Assembly (NCBI GenBank): GCA_003013855.2
Contig: ML058505.1
Span: forward strand, 4,023,331-4,087,330
DNA length: 64,000 nucleotides
DNA from: Liriodendron chinense
Taxonomy: Eukaryota; Streptophyta; Magnoliopsida; Magnoliales; Magnoliaceae
Direction of reading: 5' to 3'
The notes below the pieces were generated by a model. That model was not told the origin of the DNA, made no database searches, and was given only the letters and a program-made list of their open reading frames with translations. The position numbers were made by a program, and so were the translations under genes. Shown piece after piece: positions 1 through 11,690 of this stretch (positions are counted from its first letter, which is position 1; the number at the start of each line of letters is the position of its first letter).

Positions 1-310
1 GATTAAACCCCATGGATTCCCGTTTAGATATATCCAAATTTCTACCAAGGAAAAACTATAAATCCTATGGCTAGGATTTACATGATAGAAGACTATCTAT
101 AGATTGTCGTTGACTATCCACAAATTGTTGTTTTTATCAATGTGGATTTTCTAGAATATGAAGTCACTTCCAGATCTATCCTAGATGGAGGAGGTGAGAA
201 TTAAACATATCAACCCTTGGATAATGCTAAGGGAGATGCACGCCGTCTACATGGATGGACCCGGACATGTTCCACATGTGATAGAGATGGGAGGGAGGGA
301 GGGAGGGTGA

Positions 311-312
311 TA

Positions 313-345
<33 letters not shown>
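311..345. repeat. TC dinucleotide microsatellite
   Basis: A nearly pure TC run with one G interruption, in otherwise AT-rich non-coding DNA. No associated gene is visible. Confidence 0.9.
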
Positions 346-908
346 AGCTAGCTATCTAGATGACGCCCAAGGGAGGACATCCAAAGGCTCTTTTACTTTT
401 TCTTAAGAGTTTCTCTTCCTCTTTTGGATAGGATCTATTTATAAAAAGAAATCTATGGTTTAAGGGAAATACCAATTATAGTACTCTACCAACTTACAAT
501 GCTTCATATGCCCTACTACATTTAAATACTGTAATCTGTCATATCCCAAGCATTTATATATGATTCAATCATTCTACCATCATGGCCATTCACTAAAGAT
601 CCAATATCCATGCAAAATCAAGTGGTGGACCCCATATCTGAACCATTAGATCATTATTAAGTGAGAAAAAAAAAAAATACTTGTAAAACCTTTTAAAACT
701 TTTTAAGTGCTGGTCCTCACAGAAATGGCATCTGATGAATATATGATCTCTTCGATCTTAGTTAGTAGTAAGTTCTTAAGAAATTGATGGATGATTTGTT
801 GGCCAATGTGAATATCAACAAACCTTGATAGATGCACCCAACTACACCCACTTTTATCAACCACATGATGACCACCTAAAGCAAACTAAAGCATATATAA
901 TCAAGACC

Positions 909-1041
909 TAGGGATGTCAAACGGGTTGGGCCTCGAGTAGGTCTCGGCCCGTATTTTGAATTGTTTCAGGCTGGGCCGTCAGGATGACCCTATTCAAAAT
1001 TCTAATTTTTCAGGCCTGAGCCTGGCCCATTAACACCTCTA
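909..1041. mobile_element. Short hAT-like MITE remnant
   Basis: The left end reads TAGGGATGTCAAACGGG and the right end reads as its imperfect inverse (CCCATTAACACCTCTA). The interior is rich in GGCCC/GGGCC words, as in the larger hAT-like elements of this window (4385-4903, 15093-15666). No clear target-site duplication was found, so this is an old or partial copy. Confidence 0.4.
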
Positions 1042-1360
1042 TTTACTGGTCCTCTCACATAGGATAACCACATCCATCATCATAATAATTACAATAATCA
1101 CATGTTTACACTGCAATATGCTATAACAGGGTATTGAGATCCATGTTACACAACTCTCCCTTATTAGTGAACGTTATGTTCAATCTCAAGTTCCCAAGGT
1201 CATCTAAAAGAATCTCTCTCCTTTAACCCATGTTCATTTATGTTTTAAGGTACTTGCACATATTAACTATGGCATAACAATCTATCCATTTATAATCTAC
1301 GGTTCAAATCATCGATATCACATTCACATCACTAGTGGACTAGGTTTTTTTTCTTCTTAA

Positions 1361-1378
1361 GGGGGGGGGGGGGGGGGG
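1361..1378. repeat. Poly-G tract (18 G)
   Basis: An uninterrupted run of 18 G following a poly-pyrimidine stretch. It could form a G-quadruplex; its exact length may be unreliable because long homopolymers are error-prone in assemblies. Confidence 0.85.
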
Positions 1379-3152
1379 CACAACTCCAACACTAATACAT
1401 CTAAATATTGAAACAATGAATTCCATTCGCATTTAAGGAAACACATAAATGGTGTGTAAATGGCGAGTATCCGAGTATGATATTAGGGAAATTGAAGTTC
1501 TTCATAAGTACAAAAGTGCAAATTACACCTTTTATTTGAATTGAAGAAAGTAAAAACAATTCCATGAACTCGATGAATCCTAACAGAGTAGCTTTCCTAG
1601 GTAATGTATTCTTAGGTAATGTATTCTTGCAACACAGTACCCGTCTTATGCATCAGTAATACCATTCTTTAAAAACTCGAATTGACAAAGGCCAAGCCAA
1701 CTCAAAACTCAGTGTATTAGATTGAGTGTTTTGAGTTCAAATGACATACTTGATAGCTTCAAGAATGAAATTGAGTTTTCTAAGTATGTTGTTGCAGTTT
1801 TAAACAAGAAGATTGATTTTATTTATTTATTATTATTATTATTATTTTTTGGATTCAAGTGACTTTTGAAACAAGGTTCAAAATATCAGAACACATCATA
1901 TTGCACCGGGAATCTATCGCCATAAACTCTTCCGGTGATGCATTATGAATGCTTGTATGGTAATACAGATATGTTTCGGAAAGTATTGTTAGCATCGTCG
2001 ATATAAATCCAATACAAACGCATATTATCAGAAGGTATTTGAATTGTTCGGTGAATGTATGATGATAAATTCATTGTTTGTATATGGAAAATTTGTGTTG
2101 AAACATTCAATGAAAGCAATCAATTAAGTAACATGGTCCAAGGCTTGAGCTCTGGAAAAACACATCATGGCATTGGCTGTAATAGCAAAGATCCAATGGA
2201 GGTAGCCATTGTAGTTGGTGCTCATGTAAGTAAAGGCTGTGATTGAGTTTCTGGTGGGCCTGACATTTTCTGATTTTCCATTTCACAACAGATGCTATGC
2301 TATATTCAGCTGTTATAACTCCATCAAACTGTTTTCTAAATCTATTGTTTGAAAAAAGGTTTTCATACAAAATGCTACATATCCCTATTTAAAAGGCATT
2401 TTTTTAATTTGTTACAAAACACAACAGAGGCTGACCCTTCTCACTATAATGGCTGTTATAACAGGTTTGATGATTTTTTTTTTTTTTTTTTTTCTCCCTT
2501 TAATTCAGTTTCTGAGACAATCAACAAATATAGAAACTAACTACCACCGATGCCCTTAATCAATCAGGACTGATTCTATTTCTACAACAAACTAATAATA
2601 ACAAAAAATGTTCTACTGTAAGAACTTAGTAATCTCCATTACAGCTTCATTCAAACCAATAACAAGCAATATCGCCGCCGCTGAGAGAAGGGATAGAAGT
2701 TCTGAACTAGTACATCATATGTTTCAACTTCCAATAGATAATTACTTTTTTCTTAGAAGTTCCAATTTTATTAACTGATTCTCCTAACATTTCATCAAGA
2801 AAACAAGGCAAAATGGAAAAGATTAGGACATTTTGCTCATACCCAACATTATTGAATTCATTGATTCAACGATTAGATTAATTTGAAGCATTCATCCAAC
2901 TCTATAGTCTATACAAAACTAACAATCTGTAAAATGGTTGAAGTTCACATCCCCACTACTTCAAAAGTTCATAGATCCCAACTGAGATTGTAAAAGACCA
3001 GAATCCAACACATTCCTTTGTATCACAGCCAAAATAAAAGAAAACCCAATGAAGATTTTACTCTACTGAACTCCAATTTGCGTAGAATCTTCATCAGAAG
3101 ATCAATTCGGACCCAAAAACAAAAACCCACCTCAGAGAAACAATGACTAACC

Positions 3153-3602
3153 TCATCCGTCGATCTCGAGCAATGGTCGGCGGCGGGTCTGCCGCTTCCA
3201 TGGTTGAAGAACCGAATCTTGGTACTTGGATGGCACAGACAGAAGCCTTTTTCGTCTTGTGGGCTTGGAAACCACCTTAATTCTTTCATGTTTCTTCTTG
3301 TTTCTCACCTTCTTCTCTTCCTCTTCCTTTTGAACTTCGCTTATAACGGCTTTGTTAAATTCCAAAGCTCTCTTTCCTTTCATGGGAGCATTGTTCGGCG
3401 TAAATGGGATGTCAAAGACGACGGAGCCTGCGATGTGGATAACAGCCTTTATGAGGAGGTCGAGGCCTTCGCAGCGGGCCTTCTGATCGATTGAAGGTGA
3501 GGAATTCAATGCAGATGAAGACAATGGAGGAGGAGATGAAGACAAAGAAGTAGAAGTAGAAGGAGAGGAGGTAGGTTTCCATGAAGAGCCTCGAATTCTC
3601 AT
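3153..3602 (-). CDS. Small basic serine/proline-rich plant protein, paralog 1
   Basis: Encodes 149 residues from the ATG at 3602. I chose this start because the three copies align from the same MRIR N-terminus and share the context TTCAAAATGAGAATTCG; the 39 extra codons upstream read through a CT microsatellite and are not shared. Seen: a low-complexity Ser/Pro segment (about residues 7-33), a conserved block with CEGLDLLIKAV and AGSVVFDIPF (about 45-70), a Lys/Glu-rich region, then a conserved basic tail with PSKYQDSVLQPWKRQ. There is no signal peptide or membrane segment; basic clusters could act in nuclear localisation (inference). It is clearly diverged from copies 2 and 3 but remains open, which suggests constraint. 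The stop codon lies just before a GAG|GTTAGT donor-like site kept in all three copies, so a 3'-UTR intron is possible. I do not recognise the family and assign no function. Confidence 0.7.
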   Translation of the reverse strand: MRIRGSSWKPTSSPSTSTSLSSSPPPLSSSALNSSPSIDQKARCEGLDLLIKAVIHIAGSVVFDIPFTPNNAPMKGKRALEFNKAVISEVQKEEEEKKVRNKKKHERIKVVSKPTRRKRLLSVPSKYQDSVLQPWKRQTRRRPLLEIDG

Positions 3603-3667
3603 TTTGAATGAGAATTTTGTTTTCAATTCATTGAAAGAGATGAATTTGTGATTTGGGTTTCGAAGTA

Positions 3668-3705
<38 letters not shown>

Positions 3706-4384
3706 GAGGGGAAGATCACGAACGAAAGTCACGAAGGAGAAGAGGAGCATGGGTACAAGAGGCCTTGTATGATGCTCGGGCCCGATAGTTCATATACGCG
3801 TGGGGACAATGGGTGGTGGGGTCCCACCGTGAATGGATTATGCACCGAGAATTACCCAAGATTGGAAACTGCAATCCATTGAATCTCTGGTTTTATTTTG
3901 CTTGAATGTTGACCAGTGCTGTGTTTTCTTTCAATACCGTCTGTTCTTAACACATATTAGAGGGTTAGGATTCTCTCTCTAACGGATTTCTTTTCAGCGC
4001 ATGGGCCATCCAAAGTGGTTCCAATCATCTTGACGTTTTGGATGACTGATCTGTGGGGCCCACTTGTATAAATTGGAAACACGAGTGCACTGTACAAGCT
4101 CCTGGCCCGAGCACCGTATATGATACAGTGAAAAGACTCGTATGCTTGTTTTGCACAACTTAAGAAACAAATTTTCCTTTGATTAGACCATTCACTAATT
4201 TACTATTAACCATCCATTTGATTAGCCATTAATTTGAGTGTGTGATCATGGAGATATGCTCCATCCACAATGACAACCGCAAGTTGAATGGTCAGGATGC
4301 TTTACACGTGCCGAATGTAAGGAGGATGAGTCACCACCATTTTCTAAGCGTGGAAAACTAAGTTTAGAGTCTGCCCACCGAATT
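3603..4384. other. 5' flank of paralog 1, related to 13.4-14.0 kb
   Basis: Contains the GA/CT microsatellite at 3673-3700, which would lie in the 5' UTR of the minus-strand gene. From about 3820 to 4390 the sequence is recognisably similar to about 13380-14000, for example the GGGGCCCACTTGTATAAATTG versus GGGACCCACTTGCACAATTG segments and the following CCGAGCA words. No other gene is visible. Confidence 0.45.
3673..3700. repeat. GA dinucleotide microsatellite upstream of paralog 1
   Basis: Fourteen uninterrupted GA units. On the minus strand this is a CT tract about 70-100 bases 5' of the paralog 1 start codon, a position typical of CT-rich leaders in plant genes. Confidence 0.9.
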
Positions 4385-4903
4385 TAGGGGTGTCAACGGG
4401 CCGGGCCAAGCTATGTCCAATCCCAGCCCGCCTGTCTCAACTTCTGCCCAAACCCGGCCCAGACCCGTGACGGCCCTAATAGTCTAGCCCAAGCCCCGCC
4501 CAAGATTTAGATAGGCCCGAACCCAGCCTTAGCCCTAGCCCGGCCTTTCATGTAAAGAAAAAAATTATCCTTTACTCTTGCGATATGAAAAAAATCATCA
4601 AAACTATAGAAAATGAAATAAGTTTTAAGAGAGAGATAGACTTTTAAGAAAAAATTGTATAAAATTTAAATTTTAAAAGGAGGAAAAATATTTTAATTAA
4701 AATTTTAAATTAAAAAATATATTTATGTCAGGCTGGGTTGTCGGGCTTTTGAACAGTCTAGTCCAAGTCCGGCCCATTTGAAAAATGGGCTTATATTTTA
4801 GGCCCAAACCCGACCCATACGCCTGCTACTCTAGTCCAAACCCGATCCAATGCGGGCTAGGCTCGAAAGCCCGTCGGGCCAACTTGGTCCATTGACAGCC
4901 CTA
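4385..4903. mobile_element. hAT-like non-autonomous element
   Basis: The ends are TAGGGGTGTCAACGGGCC and its inverse GGTCCATTGACAGCCCTA. Sub-terminal regions are rich in GGCCC/GGGCC and the centre is AT-rich, with no coding capacity. Flanks resemble each other (CCCACCGA / CCCACGAT) but not perfectly, so the target-site duplication is degenerate. The same terminal type is seen with perfect 8-bp duplications at 15093-15666 and 33047-34132, which supports the hAT assignment. Confidence 0.6.
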
Positions 4904-5361
4904 CCCACGATACAGAAGAGGTCCGTTTGGTGGTTGAAGGAGCACTAAGTGAGAATTTGGTTTACGTGCTGCAATTAGTTGAAAACAGTGGGACCTACCC
5001 TCGTTTTTGTGCCACCTTGATATATATGTTTTCCATTCATTTTGGATCATTATTTTAGTGCATGATTCAAAAAATGAGCGAGATCCAAATCTCACCTCGA
5101 TGGTAGACTCCAAGGAGTTTCAACAGGAGTTCTTAGGCTCGAATCCCATAGGTGGTGAAAATCCATGAATGCCCACTATTAAAAACTTCTTAAGGCTAAC
5201 TGAAATGTTTACTTGCCTAATCACATTGTAATGAAAAGGAAATTCCTGCTCATATCTAAAACATACATCATGGTTGGGCTAGCAGTGTTAGTATGCAATC
5301 CGTGCTTCTTAAGAATATGTTAGCGGTATTATTTTTCAACATTGAAAGCTAGGGTGTAGAC

Positions 5362-6800
5362 ACCTCACCCCAGGGCAATAAGTTGACTGAAATTGAACCA
5401 AATCAACTAAGCTAAGCTCTAACATATGAACGCTTGTGATTTGCGTTTTTCGAGGCGTGAATCGTCGCTTCCATGAGCTTGCCTCTTTTTTAGGGCTTTT
5501 TAAGTTCTGTTGATATATTTGGATAGGTTCGTATAAGACTGGAGTCGCCACTAGCTAGTTACTACGAATCTATAGTCGGCTAGACCCTGTAGAAACGTCA
5601 GAGAAGGGGATCTTAAGATCATTTCCTTTAAAATAACTCATTTGATCTGTGGTTAGAAATTCAAGGTAAGTGATCACAATTATAGAGTGGGAAGGTGTTA
5701 GGCACCCTCTCTGCCTATATGAAAGTACAGTTTCTACTTTATAGAATCTAACTAGTCCTTGAAAGTCTGAATCAGTCATCGTACATCCTCATAGATGATA
5801 TAATGCATGAATATAATCTGACCAGTAGGAGTTTCTTATGGGTAGGATCCAATTAAATCGGTAAGCTACAGAGCATACGCTCGAACTAACAGGTGCTATG
5901 CAAGATGCATAATAGTGTGTTTGATCGGTTAGAGTTTTTTATGGGCATGATCTGAACAAGCCGGTGAGCCTCAAAGCATACACTATGACCTGGTCAAGTG
6001 TCTGTAATGGATGATAAGTACGGGGGTTGGAAGAATAAGAAATGTTGCACTATGCTAGATATGGATGAGATAATGCTGGTATGTGAATGACTGGATGGAC
6101 GGAGGTGTCACAAAGGTTAGCACGAGTGTTTAGGATTAGGACTTGGGTGACTTGAGAGGCTTGGACCAAGGTCAGGCTAGGCTAGACTCTCCTCACTCGC
6201 ACTCGGGCTTTCCTTGGTGGAAGAACGGGCTAAAAAAGGTGGAGATGAGTTACTTCTCATGGAAGAGGACTCAAGGCTGATGGATGTTGGAAGTGAAGGG
6301 GAGATGGGGTTTTTATAGCTGCGAAAGGTGACAGCTTTGGTAATTAGGGGCGGCTGGCCTCCTGGGGGCCGCTCGTATGGACGATCTCTCTCTCTCCTTC
6401 GGACAGCTGACACTTTGAATCTGGAGTAAAAAAACCCCAGGTTCAGATTACTTTTCCTGTCCGAACTTGCTTCGAACCTGAGGGTTGGAGTTAGGCTTGG
6501 TTTTAAGTTTTAACTACGTGAGTTGATTGGGTACAAGAGTTGCACTGACCGGGTGAGTTGACTCGATGAATTGACTCAATGGGTTGACTCATCGAGTTGA
6601 CCTACTGGGGAATTTTGGACTGATTTTTCTTACGGGTATTTTTTTGGGCTAATGTTTAGGGGTGAGTTGATTGGGTTTGGGCCTGTAGTTTAGGAGCCAA
6701 ACTAGGTTTGGACTGGGTGAGCTAATGGGTTTAGTCTTAGGGTTGAACTATGGATTAGGTATGGACCTCCATTCAACCATTCGACTAGCTTTGTAGCCAA
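5362..6800 (-). mobile_element. Ogre/Tat-like LTR remnant, minus orientation
   Basis: Read on the minus strand, this has a TATA-like GCTATAAAAACCCC at about 6312-6325, a U5 region containing GGGTGCCTAACACCTT, and at about 5538-5555 the motif CTAGTGGCGACTCCAGTC. TGGCGACTCC is the type of primer-binding site used by Ogre/Tat gypsy elements. Only about 170 bases of internal-like sequence follow before TGAGGTGTCTACACC at 5362, which resembles an LTR start. The U5 is homologous to that at 12770-12945 but inverted. No coding remains. Confidence 0.5.
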
Positions 6801-7015
6801 AGGTGAGGTGTCTAAATAACCTTAATCCGAAATTTGAACCTTAAATCCAATCAACCACCCCAGCTAAACCCTAACTTTAAACCCAAATCCAGAAAAAACC
6901 AACCTTAGGAAAAACCTAGTCAAATCTGATCAACTCTCTGAGTCGGCCCGATGAGTCGAATCACCCAGTCAGCTTACTCAGCCAATCCACCCAGTCAGCT
7001 TACCTAGTCAAGCCA

Positions 7016-7182
7016 TACCCAAATCCATAGCTCAAATGGGAGACTAAGTGAAGATAGCCTCATTTCAACACTTGGTGTCTTGGTATCGATTCCCCAGGGG
7101 GGTGGCTCACACTATGGTGTGACTAACAGGGGGTAAGTGTACTAACAGTAGGGTGTGTGTAGTAATCCAAAAAGATAAATAA
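7016..7182 (+). mobile_element. tRNA-derived SINE with 17-bp TSD
   Basis: Flanked by the exact direct repeat CTTACCTAGTCAAGCCA at 6999-7015 and 7183-7199. Inside are an A-box-like TAGCTCAAATGG at 7028-7039 and a B-box-like GGTATCGATTCCCC at 7082-7095, the two parts of a polymerase III promoter, and an A-rich 3' end. The 3' half has GTGTGACTAAC and GGGTGTGTG words shared with the SINE at 25821-26004. Long TSD, split promoter and A-rich tail fit LINE-mobilised SINEs. It sits in the U3 of the Ogre-like LTR. Confidence 0.72.
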
Positions 7183-8186
7183 CTTACCTAGTCAAGCCAA
7201 GCCTTAAACCAGGACTAAACCAAGCCTAGATCCAAAGCCCATGCGGAATCCAAAGCAAACAGTAACCCGACACTCTTTGGAGCAAAGCCACCACATGTGT
7301 TGTAACGCCCTATAATTTCAATAACTTGGGAATCAAAAGTCCTTGGGTGTTATCTTTGATTTGTTGATTATAGTGTGTGCCCGCACGTGTGTTTACACTC
7401 GTTTAGGACCAAAACAAGTGATTTTGCTCAAGGAGGGGAATAAATTAGCTTAAGAGTTGAAAAATCTCATAGTTTAAAAGAGCTTTTCGACAACCAGCTC
7501 GACTCGGGTATGTCGCTTTGTTGGTAGAGTTTAAGTAAAAGCTCGAATTACTAATCTACTCATAAATTAAAATAACCATCATGAATATTTTACCGGTCTT
7601 TGGTATTTTAGTCTAATGTTGGTATTTATGAATTTTTGAACGGTTTAGATTTGACAAAAACCCTCTCTTTTAAAAGGCACTACTTTTTGAAAATGTCAAG
7701 AAGTTACAATTTGTACTTGAAGTGAAAAATCAAAATCTTTATTATTGAAAATTTAATTTTCTAGTATTTTTATTGAGTCCAAATGGGGGATACTTCCTTA
7801 TCTACATGAAATAACTTAAAGTAAATGGAAACATAAAAAATATTAAATAAGTAGACACCGTCCAGGAGGCCAGTGGAACTGTAGCCTTTAAGAAAATCTG
7901 GTAAACAGAAAAATTTCTGAACAGCCAGCTTCGGTGCACTAAAGAAGTCTTCAGCGCACCGAAGGAGGCCTTTGGGTTGAACCGACCATACAAGATCGTA
8001 CCAAAGCGGGGGTTTTATTTTAGGTCTTCGGCGCACCAAATGGGATCTTTAGCACACCGAAGGTTTGTCCAGCGAGCTTCAGTTAGAGCCGAAGCACTCT
8101 ATCCAAACGCGATTTTTCAGAGTTGTTAGGCTTTGGTGCACCGAACCCGACGGGTTTTATTTTTTTAAAAAGGGAGTTTTTAACCC

Positions 8187-8223
<37 letters not shown>

Positions 8224-9585
8224 CTCTCATTCTTCCTCTTCTCCCCTTGTTCCTAAGCTCCCATAGCTTCCCTCTTCTCCTCTTAAACCCCCATTTCTTC
8301 CTCAAATCCTCCACCATGCCCATGGAGATATTGAATTTTCGAGCTCTCTTGGTCAAGATCCATCGATTGTGGGTTGGAATAGTCACTTTCCTATGCTATG
8401 TAATGTGTTCCTTCACCTCTTCTTCCATCTCTTCTCTCCATTTTCCTCCTTTTTATGCTAGTAGGGTTAAAAACCCTTTTGTTTTTGTCGAAACCTTAAC
8501 CTTAGGGTTTATTCTTACTAGGGTTTGGAACCCCGACTATCGATTAGGTGCGACCCCCGCTTTGTACAAGCCGTGATCGAGCGCAACGCTGTGTGGATGT
8601 CGTCATGCTCCAACCTCGGGCCTTGATTCGTCAAATTGATTTGGAATTTTCCTAATTCCAAGGTATGTAAACTCTAAACCCTAATTAGTGGTTTAATTAG
8701 AGTAAATCCCAATTGATTACCCTATATTTATAATTAATTGTAGGTATTTAACTTTTTTCCAAATTTCGTACGTTCAGGCCGCATCCGAATCATCGAATTT
8801 CATCACTAAGGTGAAGATCTACCTTCAAGCTTCTTCTCGATAAATTCTAGTTAATGATTGCTTGATTCTGTTACTGTTTGGTTGATAACATGTTTGATGA
8901 AATGCCTATGTTGTTGTTTGGTTGATAACATGCTCGATGAAATGTCTGAACGATATGAATTTACAATTTTGTAATGTACTTATGCTTGTGGATGTATGTA
9001 ACCCCCTGTGTCATCCGGGTCCTTTGGGTCGGTCGGGTTAGGTGCTCGGGTATGTTTATAATTATAAAATGAATAATCTAAATTATTTTTGTAATGGATT
9101 AAGTGTTGGTTTGGATTAAGCACTGAAAACTGTTTGACTAATGTACTGCTTATCCTAGTGTTGGCAGTCACGGACTTATTCGATCGACTAAGCGAGACAC
9201 GGTTGACCAACAGTTGCCATTATTGGTTTGTCGTTGAACAATGGGCCCACCGAATAAGTCTCATTCAGATTTAATCATTTTTGTGTTGATTGTTGAATCA
9301 TACTCTATGAAATCTGGAATACCATCATTTCTATTGTGAATAGTTCACTTAAAACTATACTGTGACTCGGTCCACCAAGTCTCACGAATCAGGCATGGTG
9401 GTATGGGACACCGCGTCTGAGTTATCGGCCTATGCTGGGATGGTGCCTCCTCGTAGTGACCAGTGAGCATTGACAGATGTGACATATCGTTGTTAGAATA
9501 ACCCTTGTGATAAATGTGACCCTAGCCGATGTTAGCGTGCCTATGCATCGTTCGAACGACCTGGGCATGTATTGGGTTAATTCTG

Positions 9586-10659
9586 AATGACGCGCCTGCA
9601 CCTCTGAATTAATTAATTGTATTTGATAATTGAGAGATGAGACCTTCCGCTTTTATTTGGGCGTGGCTAACGAGTCACGATCAAACCAGACTTTTATGGT
9701 AGGATAACTCAACCTTGGATCGAGGGGTTACTGGCGATGATTGACGACGCACCGCAGTGAACCAGATGGTCCCAGTTGGACTTTGTGATACAATGACGGT
9801 ATTCTGGCTTCGCCAATATGCTGGTTGAAAATGAATATAATAAAATCTAATATAATCATTCACACATGTCATGGATCCTATAGGCAACTATTTGACTATT
9901 AAAAGATAGAATGCCGAAAGATGATCCAATTCATTTGCATTTGGAGGTTATGGGGGTGCCTGATTGCTTAATGTGGCGCCAGTACCACCTCATGTTCCTC
10001 ATATGATATCCAGAACATGCATTGTATGCAAAATCATAACATCCATGCATTAAATCAACTAGCCTAGGATGATGTATAATCTATGTGTGGTCATTACCTA
10101 AACTTAATTGATTTGATAACATGCTTAAGATTAATACACTTATATGAACATTTTTATAATTTAAATATCCCGAGTATAATCTTGGGGATATTTCTTCATT
10201 ATATTGGCGTTTTGATGCCTTTTATTTGACATATGCAGATGCATCATGAATAGGACCAGATGGTGGTGCGCTCAGAGCGCCCGAGTAGTCTTATAGCTTT
10301 ATCAAATTGGTAGTAGTAGTCTTATAGCTTTATCAAATTGGTAGTTATAATTTTTCTTCTTATTACTTTAATTGTGATTCGTATAATTCTCATATGGGCT
10401 TATACTGCATTTAAACTGTACCTATAGGACAGTAGCACTATATTTTTTTGTTTTAGTTACTTTCGCTTTGTTTATGATCCACTAATTGAAATACGTTATT
10501 CTGATTATTTGTAAATGGAATGAACGTAAATCTGTTTAAGGACATAAGTATGAGCATTTTCCATGTGCGGCATTCCTAGATAAGTATTTTATTAAGTTAA
10601 CACCCGGGAACTCGGGATCGAAGTCTCCATACTCGGGTGTCGATTTTTTGGGCGTTACA
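9586..10659 (+). repeat. Tandem duplication unit 1 inside the solo LTR
   Basis: Starts near CCTGCACCTCTGAATTAATT and runs to an LTR-like end GGGCGTTACA at 10650-10659. The next copy starts immediately afterwards. Within it, a 33-bp segment containing AGTCTTATAGCTTTATC is itself doubled at about 10287-10343. Confidence 0.8.
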
Positions 10660-11690
10660 TGTGAATGACATACCTGCACCTCTGAATTAATTAATTGTAT
10701 TTGATAATTGGGAGATGAGACCTTTCGATTTGATTTGGGCGTGATTGACGACTCATGGTCAAACCAGACTTTCATGGTGGGATAACTCAACCTTGGATCG
10801 AGGGATTACTGGCGATGATTGACGACGCACCGCAGTGAGCCAGATGGTCCCAATTAGACTTTGTTATATAATGACGGTATTCTGGCTTTGCCAATCTGCT
10901 GGTTGAAAATGAATCTAATAAAATCTAACCTAATCAATCACACATGTTATGGATCCCCTAGGCAACTGTCTGACTATTAAAAGCTAGGATGCCGAAAGAT
11001 GATCCAATTCATTTGCATTTAGAGGTTATAGGGGTGCCTGGTTGCTTGATGTAGCGCTAGTACCACCTCATGTTCCTCATGTGATATTCGGAACATACAT
11101 TGTGTGCGAAATCATAACATCCATGCATTAAATCAACTGGCCTAGGATGATGTATGATCTGTGTATGGTCATTACTTAAACTTGATTGATTTGATTACAT
11201 GCTTACCATTAATACAATTATATGAACATTTCTATAATTTAAATATCCCGAGTATAATCTTGGGGATATTTCTTCACTATATTGACGTTTTGACGCCTTT
11301 TATTTGACATATGCAGATGCCTCTTGAATATGACCAAATGGTGGTGCGCTCGGGGCACTCGAGTAGTCTTATATCTTCATCAAATTGATAGTTATAATTT
11401 TTCTTCATATTACTTTAATTGTGATTTGTATAATTCTCATGTGGGCTTATACTGCATTTGAACTGTACCTATAGGGCATTAGCCCTATATTTTTTTTGTT
11501 TTAGTTACTTCCGCTTTGTTTATCATCCGCTAATTGAAATGTGTTATTCTAATTATTTGTGAATGGAATGAGCGTAAATCTGTTTAAGTACATACATATA
11601 AGCATTTTCCACGTGCGGCATTCCTAGATAAGCATTTTATTAAGTTAACACCCGGGAGCTTGGGATCGAAGTCTTCGTACTCGGGTACTG
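10660..11690 (+). repeat. Tandem duplication unit 2 inside the solo LTR
   Basis: A diverged copy of 9586-10659 in the same order and orientation. Its last about 285 bases, from ATTACTTTAATTGTGATT onward, are repeated once more at 11691-11991, giving the element three successive copies of its 3' end. Confidence 0.8.

Larger units (their letters stand above)
1..3152. other. Non-coding region with simple repeats
   Basis: No open frame here is longer than about 90 codons and none resembles a known family. The stretch holds a TC-rich microsatellite near 311-345, a run of 18 G at 1361-1378, a TTA-rich run near 1820-1850, a T run near 2477-2493, and a small MITE-like piece at 909-1041. The part from about 1700 to 3150 has patchy similarity to the DNA 3' of the two other small-gene copies (about 17300-19030 and 25300-27240), so it is probably the downstream flank of the first copy. 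Confidence 0.6.

Noticed and set aside
3700..3882. 60-codon frame starting just upstream of the small gene
   Set aside because: On the opposite strand over a microsatellite and flank; no conservation in the other copies.
5090..5160. SINE-like piece with a B-box-like GGCTCGAATCCCAT
   Set aside because: It interrupts foldback-type sequence, but no A-box, tail or TSD could be supported.
8247..8576. 109-codon frame inside the solo LTR
   Set aside because: Non-conserved frame in LTR leader sequence after a CT microsatellite; no family match.
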